Source of the DNA: Rotaria sp. Silwood1 | Taxonomy: Eukaryota > Rotifera > Eurotatoria > Philodinida > Philodinidae | Reading direction: 5' to 3' | DNA: 64,000 nt | Assembly (NCBI GenBank): GCA_905250075.1 | Contig: CAJNOP010000526.1 | Span: 85,330-149,329 of the forward strand | Shown: piece after piece, positions 58,501-64,000 of the stretch | Layout of the letters: every line of letters starts with the position of its first letter | Numbering within the stretch: the stretch's first letter is position 1 | The notes under the pieces: generated by a model | The model's database searches: none | What the model was told of the DNA's origin: nothing | The model's input: only the letters and a program-made list of their open reading frames with translations | Position numbers and translations under genes: made by a program

Positions 58501-58650
58501 CATAGTTCACTTTTAGTTATTTTACATAATGATATTAATAGTGAACTATTATAAGTGCGATTTAAATAAAAATCTGTTAAAGAATTTAATATTTTAACAA
58601 GATTTGTTATAACCACTTCAATTAATTTATTATCTTCAAGTAGAAGTGTC
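55512..58650 (-). pseudogene. HUWE1-like HECT-type E3 ligase gene, internal part (ARM-like, UBA, WWE)
   Basis: Exon A (58650-58019) gives ARM-like sequence of the HUWE1 N-terminal half (LLIRCWGTEIGICVLKKLNK, LIWEKSILLSLCSFE, VALILTEVLRDGFLFHLPEN), with a one-base shift near 58240 and a TGA soon after. A 907-nt intron follows. Exon B (from 57111) reads FATPMLFDEHHRPFLLMLEQ, then stops near 56962, 56833, 56755 and 56626. Next comes a UBA-like segment (SHEHAIESLLKRNNNLELLV), and then a WWE domain (RIWQWFDERTLQWYNYS, a stop at 55815, CIVIIERQNYIIQFNTM, INEDT). The frame is lost at the MITE near 55510. The order ARM, UBA, WWE is that of HUWE1. The BH3 and HECT parts are missing. Intact HUWE1 ubiquitylates p53, Mcl-1 and other substrates; this copy cannot. 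Confidence 0.85.
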
Positions 58651-59700
58651 TAAAATAAAACGAACAAAAAAAAAGACAATCTTTATTTTTTCTATAGGAA
58701 ATTATTCGTCTATAATTTTGTTATTTTTTATGTAATTTTTGTAATGAAAGTTGTCAAGATATAGGATTCGTGTCTCATGGGATTATTTCCGACTGTCTCT
58801 GCTCTTATCCTAATTCTAATTGTCATTCTTAGAAATTACGGATGAAAATCGTCCCAAATTGGTAGATATTTCTCAAACAGAACCATATTCAGTAAGATTC
58901 TTTTGTCTATTACTGAAAAAAAAACATATCTTGCGAGACACATCCTGAGGTCTGTTCTATGTCTGAAAGCACATTTTCTTTTGCAAAACGATCTTTCGAA
59001 ACAAACACAAAAGACCTTAAAATACGATCAATATGTATTCAATCACTCTTTTTCTACAATTAACAATTGTATTCATTCAAGTGTGCTATAGATTAATAAT
59101 ATCAAAAAGACAAACTGTATTCACACTGCAGCGTCCTTGCTATGAGTGTGGAGTCATACCCCTGTTTGTCACATATTAATTAAGAACTTCGGAAGTAGAA
59201 GTGACACTTTATCTTTACAATACCAAGTAGAGTAAAGTTGAGTTATTTTACTTTTTCAAAGTAAAATAAAGATAATGAGTCTTTCTATTCGAGAGGACAA
59301 ACAAAATCTCCAGAGCAACATAACCTTCGCAGCCTTCATATAGAATCAAACACCAGTGATAATCATGATGATCAGAATGTTATTCTTATTCTTATAAATC
59401 TCTTCTTTCTTCGATCCTCACAAACATAGATGGATCAAAGATTTATTCTATTATTAACTACATACGCGTCAGTCCTACATGACACTTCCGAATCGCCTCG
59501 GCCGTTTTAGACACTCGCTGGGGTTTAGCCCACCGATACTGGGAGTTACTCACTCTCAGCTACAATGTTCCTAATATGATATATGGAACAAGGGTCTTCA
59601 ATGACTTTTCCCGATGTTAAAATCACTACCTTTCTTGTTTTTTCCCAAAAGTCATTGATTAATTCCGCATGTGCAAGCACAACGGGTCATTAGACATCAC
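58651..59700. other. Intergenic / 3' untranslated part of the retrotransposon
   Basis: The stretch 59460-59700 is GC-richer and probably the 3' UTR of the non-LTR element that reads leftwards. No poly-A tail or clear target duplication was found, so the 3' end is not fixed. 58651-59450 is AT-rich spacer. Confidence 0.45.
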
Positions 59701-60001
59701 CATTTTCCTATCTTACAGCAAGGTGATTTTTAATGATCCTGCTCGTTCCCAAAATCGCACTACGTTGCATTCTCTCGAGACAGTCGCCAGTTGCTACCTG
59801 AGCTAAGCCAATTTTTTCCATTAAATCTCCTTTTAGGTTCGAAAGCACTTCGCCACATGTGCCAAGGACCACCGGTAAGAACGAAACTTTCCATCCAGCA
59901 GTTTGTAATTCACGTAGTAAATTATCTCCTACTGGGTATGGCAGTTTCGTAACTTCTTCCCAATTACCATTGACACAGTAACGATTTGTTTTTATTTGTA
60001 C

Positions 60002-62482
60002 CTATCTTTCTATACCAGTAAACCATGATATTGCAACCTCGATTATCAAGGCTGTCTTTCCTGGCTTATCGAAGATTATCAAATCTGGTTTGTTATGGCG
60101 AATGATCGTTTTGGTTTGTACGGGTTGATTCCAATACAACTTTATCCTCTCATTCTCTAGAACCGATTCCACTTTCTGTGAGTAGTGTGCAGGAGTGAAG
60201 CCGTATTTTTGACATATTCTATAGTGAATGTTTCTAGCAACTGAGTCGTGACGGTCGATGTATAGGTTCGACAACCACTTGGAACAACTTGAAAGGACAT
60301 GCTCAATTGTTTCAAGGTGGCACCCACACGCCCTACAACTCTTATCGTTCGAATTTGCTTGTGAAGGATGTGTGCGCGTTATTAAGCATCCTTCTTGAGC
60401 TGCTAGAGCATTCCTTACCGCTACCGATGATAGTTTCCCTTGCTTGAGCCAAGTAAAGGACTCTATCATATCCATGCTAGAGTTTGAACGTAGAACACGT
60501 CCTGCTAGCTCTAATTCTTTCCATGTTTTGTACCGTCCGTTGTTATTGACAGTACGCATTAGCCCGACCACGTGTTTTGCTAAGGTTCTTGCGTCGTTAA
60601 AAGAAGCACCATCTATAATGACAGTGGAACGCACTTCTTCCAACTTATAGTCTATATCATATGCCTTTATAATGCTGCCTGCATCACTAACTACACATCG
60701 TTTCCCCCGGTTAACCATTCCCAAAAACAGATTTAATGATCCTTTTAATTCTGCTTTCGTACAGAGATACGCCCATAGGTATATGGTGGACTCCTCTATG
60801 GCGTCCTTAATCGATTTGAGACCATATCCTCCCATTTCAGCTGGCAGGTACAATCTTGCTACACAGCTGGATTTTTGTCTAGCTTTAAGCTCCACAAGTA
60901 GTTTGCGGTACTTCTTATCTAGATCTTCGCCCCGTTTTAAGACACTTGCGTATGTACCACTACCTTTAATTATGCAACTGGCTATATACTTAAATACAGG
61001 AATGATAGTGGTGTTATAGGAATTCACTGTTTGTCGAAAAGTAAGATCGGAATCCCATAAGCGACGTGCTTTATCATAACACCTGTCGTTCGCACGATCC
61101 CATGCTTCAGACTCCTTTAAACCTAGCTTCTGTTCCATGCCCAGATATTTGTAGACTGCTTCACCATCTAGCATCGGGAAGCTTATACTTCTGTCAGTAG
61201 ATGTGTCATCATCTACATCTGTCTGTTCACTTCGCATTCGTTTCGGTATAAAGTGTGTTACAGCACATTTTTTAACATTCAATTTCATGTTAATGTCCTC
61301 TGAAATTGATGCTACGACTTTGATCTGTTCCATTAGACTTTCAGGTGAGTTTGCGTACAGCTTAAGATCATCCATATAGAAAAGATGAGACAACGAGATT
61401 TGCACCTTTTTAAATTTCCCAGAGGCGGTGGTATAGCCACCTTTAACACTATTTATTGCGTGACTGATGGGAGCCATCGCTAGACAGAACAACAAGGGAC
61501 TGAAGCTATCTCCTTGAAGAACTCCGGAACGAATCCTTAGATAATTACTATGTTCTATCTTACCTCTAGGACTTCTCGCTTCATATCGTACTCTCCAATT
61601 ATTCATGACGCTTTTCAAAAACTTTCGTAACAGGTCAGGAACTTGCATTACTTTGAGCAGCCATTTGATATAACTATGTGGCAGACTATCGAATGCCTTT
61701 GCATAGTCTATCCAAGCTACGCTAATAGGTCTCTGCTTCTGATCCTGTGCGTCTGCTATTAACGTTTGGTCAAGAGTGAGAGCATGTGAGCAAGCCCACA
61801 CGCCCCGTCGTAATGCTATTTGCTCGTTGTTCAGTATATCTCGCCCCCTCACATACTGATCTAAATATGCGGCTATAAAACCGGTTACTAGCTTGTAGCA
61901 GATATTTAAACAAGCTATAGGTCTGAAATTCGCGGGATCAAACCTAGATCCGGATTTATGTATGAGTACTATACGTCCATCGGTTATCCACCTCTGCGGT
62001 AAGGGTTCGCCAGATAAGATATGATGAAGAGTTAAATCATAAAGTGTTGCATTGGCTGAATCGAAGACTTTCCACCAGTACCCCTGCAACTTATCTGGAC
62101 CATGTGCTTTCCATGGCTTTATCTTTTGAACAACCTTCTGCCAAAGTTCAGGGTTCAATCGACCTTTAAGATCAGTCTCGCCCTGAATATTTGACATCGA
62201 TTGTTCCCATGCTACTAGCCGTGAACTCTTCGAGTTAAAAGACTTTTTCACCCCTACAATTTCTTTCCAGAACTTTCTGATCTGATGGATATCAACTGGT
62301 TCTGAATCAGTACACGTGCCTCGGAATAGCATCTTAGCCGGCATCTGACGAACGCGTACACGTTCCTCATCTGCTTTCCTTAATGCTATTCGCGATTGTA
62401 AAAGTTGAAGTCTGCACTTCAATCTTTCTACAAGAGATGTTATTTCAGCCCGTGACTCCACCTTATATTTCTTTTTAAGCAT
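60002..62482 (-). pseudogene. Reverse transcriptase / restriction-like endonuclease segment
   Basis: 826 codons from the ATG at 62482 to the TAG at 60002. RT motifs in order: WITDGRIVLIHKSG and NFRPIACLNICYKL (about residues 165-195), VAWIDYAKAFDSLPHSYI with a catalytic Asp (about 247-265), SGVLQGDSFSPLLFCLAMAP (about 318-337) and LFYMDDLKLYANSPE with the YMDD active site (about 367-381). Near residue 714 stands CRACGCHLETIEHVLSSC (CCHC). Near 799 stands KPDLIIFDKPGKTALIIEVA, the PD-x14-E nuclease core. After the terminal TAG the frame stays open for another 97 codons of well-composed sequence, so the stop truncates the protein. Confidence 0.9.
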
Positions 62483-62680
62483 CTTGATAATAGAAAGCTA
62501 CTTACTTGTAAGGGCTACTTCCGCACTTCTCACCCGTCTATTTAACTCACTAGTAGCTTTACCGATGACGCGGCGCAAATTCTCACATTCGCTATATGTG
62601 ATCTTAAACCATTCTCTTGATCGTTGTTGTTTTTCAAGACATTTTCGGTTTCCTATCTTAGAAACTGTCATCGCACCAGC

Positions 62681-63493
62681 TTAAACTAGATTTGACAACT
62701 GATTCCAAGATATTCCACCTACTACCAAATCTAACTCACTTTTTATCAGTCGATTAACTTCGCAGATGATAGGCTTAATATGCTTGCCGGAGACTCTTAG
62801 TGGCGTCTTTCTCAACGTCATCCGACATCCTATCTTTTGTGCCTTTTTATATTCTTTCCTGAAGGTTGACTTAACAACATCATCAGTCAAATCAGCCGGT
62901 ACGCATTGATCTGGTTTTACGACTGTAGAGTTTACATCGTTATTATTACTACCGGCGTTGTGGTTAACATCTACAGTAGTGTCAGATGGAATAGTAACGA
63001 CTTTCAAATGCAATTTCGTCTTCTTTTGTGTCAAAGACGAATCACTAACACTCACACTGGCGGATTTGGTCTTGATATCACGCCACTTGCTGCTAAGGCC
63101 TGCCTTAGTCCTTTTGGGCAGATTCAGATCTATCCAAGCTTTTTCGACGTCATTCCAAGATATCGTACCTGAGGGTGTGACATTGCTTGGAACTAATCGC
63201 TTTAGCTTTTCAATTTCCTCTTCTGACCAAACTGATGCCTTCCCCGATCCAGCGGGTTTGTCACCACTCGGTCCTTTTCCTCCTTGCGGAGGCCTATTTT
63301 CGAACCGACGAGTGGGTGTAGGAGCCACATGAATGCCAGCACTAGGACCTTGATCTTGGCTAGAAGTATCGACAATTACTGCTGGGGCAACTGCACGACG
63401 ACTTCTAGTTGCAATAGGTTGCCGAGATTCGGCACTCGATCGCTCAGCCAGTCCGGATAAGGATGCTGCGCGCTTCCCGTCACCGGGTTTCAC
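62681..63493 (-). pseudogene. N-terminal segment of the retrotransposon protein (Myb-like DNA-binding)
   Basis: 270 codons before the first in-frame stop. Residues 1-85 are Ser/Pro/Arg-rich and disordered. Residues about 88-143 form a Myb/SANT-like helix bundle (SVWSEEEIEKLKRLV, WNDVEKAWIDLN, LSSKWRDIKTKS) with spaced Trp residues. The last part is basic. In R2-type elements a Myb domain with zinc fingers recognises the target site; no clear zinc finger is seen here. Reading continues in the same frame beyond the TAA through a further 60 sense codons rich in Arg and Glu to the TAG at 62498. Confidence 0.75.
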
Positions 63494-63566
63494 TGATTAA
63501 TAGAATGTAGCTGTCTCTAGATGATGTCCTCCAGAGACACACATTATGCATCATTTTATTTCGTCT

Positions 63567-63857
63567 CTATTGGCTACTGCGGCAGACATCACTAATGCCT
63601 GGACTACTAGCTATGCATGCATCACAATCTTTGACAAAGTCAATATCACCATTGTGTCCTTCTTTGCACAAGAATAGTTTGTTGAATCGATCTTTGTTGG
63701 GTTGACCAACAGTAGCCGCCTCGATCTTGGCACCGTACTGTCCTATGGCCATTAAGTTGGAACCACAATAATGAAGTCCTCCATGACAGTTTTCTCCGTT
63801 AATGATCAACATTCTCAATAGGATGAGTAATACAATGCTGATAACTGCTGCTTTCAT
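63567..63857 (-). CDS. Small secreted six-cysteine protein, fungal-like
   Basis: Intact 96-residue frame with ATG at 63857. Residues 1-20 form a hydrophobic signal peptide, so the mature protein has about 75 residues. Six Cys (24, 31, 64, 78, 81, 92) would give three disulfides. The pattern HYCGSNLMAIGQY, LFLCKEGHNGDIDFVKDC and DVC resembles a family of small secreted proteins I recall mainly from ascomycete fungi ('YCG..L...G.Y ... LF.C..G..GDI.F...C'). Its role is unknown there too; an effector or defence role is speculation. The stop lies only about 70 nt upstream of the retrotransposon frame, on the same strand. A native rotifer protein with chance similarity is the alternative. Confidence 0.65.
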   Translation of the reverse strand: MKAAVISIVLLILLRMLIINGENCHGGLHYCGSNLMAIGQYGAKIEAATVGQPNKDRFNKLFLCKEGHNGDIDFVKDCDACIASSPGISDVCRSSQ

Positions 63858-64000
63858 TGTTTTCTATGCTTGAGTACCGGCGAATGTGAAGTCGATCGAT
63901 GTCGATAAGAGACACAGTATCTTCTAATATTCTAGAATTCGAAAGAGAAATTTAAAGTCAGTCAATAGATAAGATCTTAAAATCTCATAAAAAAAGATGT
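63858..64000. other. Upstream region of the secreted protein gene
   Basis: 143 nt to the window edge. No promoter element can be named. Confidence 0.4.

Larger units (their letters stand above)
59708..63493 (-). mobile_element. Non-LTR retrotransposon, restriction-like-endonuclease class (R2/R4/NeSL-like), with in-frame stops
   Basis: A single minus-strand reading frame of 1262 codon positions runs from 63493 to a stop at 59708 without any frameshift. It is interrupted by three stops: TAA at 62681-62683, TAG at 62498-62500 and TAG at 60002-60004. The order is Myb-like domain, linker, RT, CCHC motif, PD-(D/E)xK endonuclease. The first usable codon (63491-63493) is GTG, preceded two codons upstream by TAA; no ATG lies in the N-terminal part, as also seen in some R2-type elements. 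There is no rDNA at the site. Confidence 0.85.

Noticed and set aside
62500-62505. Possible intron between the retrotransposon segments (GTAAGT on the minus strand)
   Set aside because: The only nearby acceptor would give an intron of about 25 nt; the frame continues in phase through the stop, so a nonsense codon is the simpler reading.

Overview
The window reads as an AT-rich metazoan nuclear contig, most probably from a bdelloid rotifer. The reasons are: (i) about 22 dispersed patches of degenerate GTGGGT/GTGGAT hexamers, which are rotations of the TGTGGG telomere unit reported for bdelloids; (ii) a gene with the receiver-like + ART-like + TPR layout that I associate with expanded bdelloid families; (iii) remnants of non-metazoan-type genes (GH3 xylosidase, fascin-type beta-trefoil, a fungal-like secreted Cys-rich protein); and (iv) short GT-AG introns. 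Species cannot be fixed from sequence alone. All family calls rest on motifs read by eye; no database search was run. Two 100-N assembly gaps lie at 7478-7577 and 43617-43716.

Layout. 1-9 kb: the 5' part of a three-BIR IAP-like gene (minus), an intact ankyrin/SOCS-box-like gene, a decayed GH3 beta-xylosidase next to a gap, and a secreted kelch gene. 9-22.5 kb: almost gene-free and repeat-rich. It holds a complete mariner with perfect 35-bp TIRs, palindromic TTCGCCAATTGGCGAA clusters, a ~35-bp minisatellite inside a probable mobile element, two long fold-back elements (one a mariner-type MITE with TA duplications) and a Penelope-like RT scrap. 23-30 kb: a two-exon gene of the receiver-like family, a small gene that may be related, and a KCTD-like gene. 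31-42 kb: long AT-rich spacer, an SLC52-type riboflavin transporter, a hAT-like element holding a perfect 29-bp palindrome, and fragments of caspase-like and fascin-like genes. 42-54 kb: an RNF213-like pseudogene, a secreted LamG-like pseudogene, a coiled-coil gene with a 50-nt intron, and an intact ART-like/TPR gene whose 2-kb intron carries a hAT element with an 8-bp target duplication. 54-59 kb: a truncated Ty3-type RNase H fragment and a HUWE1-like pseudogene meet at a fold-back MITE. 59.7-63.5 kb: a non-LTR retrotransposon of the restriction-like-endonuclease class with a Myb-like domain, interrupted by three in-frame TAA/TAG codons. 63.5-63.9 kb: a small secreted six-cysteine protein.

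Overall. Roughly nine genes look intact or intact as far as they extend: IAP, ASB-like, kelch, two receiver-like-type genes, KCTD-like, SLC52, BAR-like coiled coil and ART-like/TPR, plus the small secreted protein. They sit among at least seven broken gene copies and more than eight transposon-derived elements. They do not form one pathway. Several (IAP, caspase, ASB, KCTD, HUWE1, RNF213) belong to apoptosis or ubiquitin-ligase families, half of them as debris. The density of telomere-like hairpins, fold-back elements and truncated genes resembles a subtelomeric or otherwise rearrangement-prone compartment.
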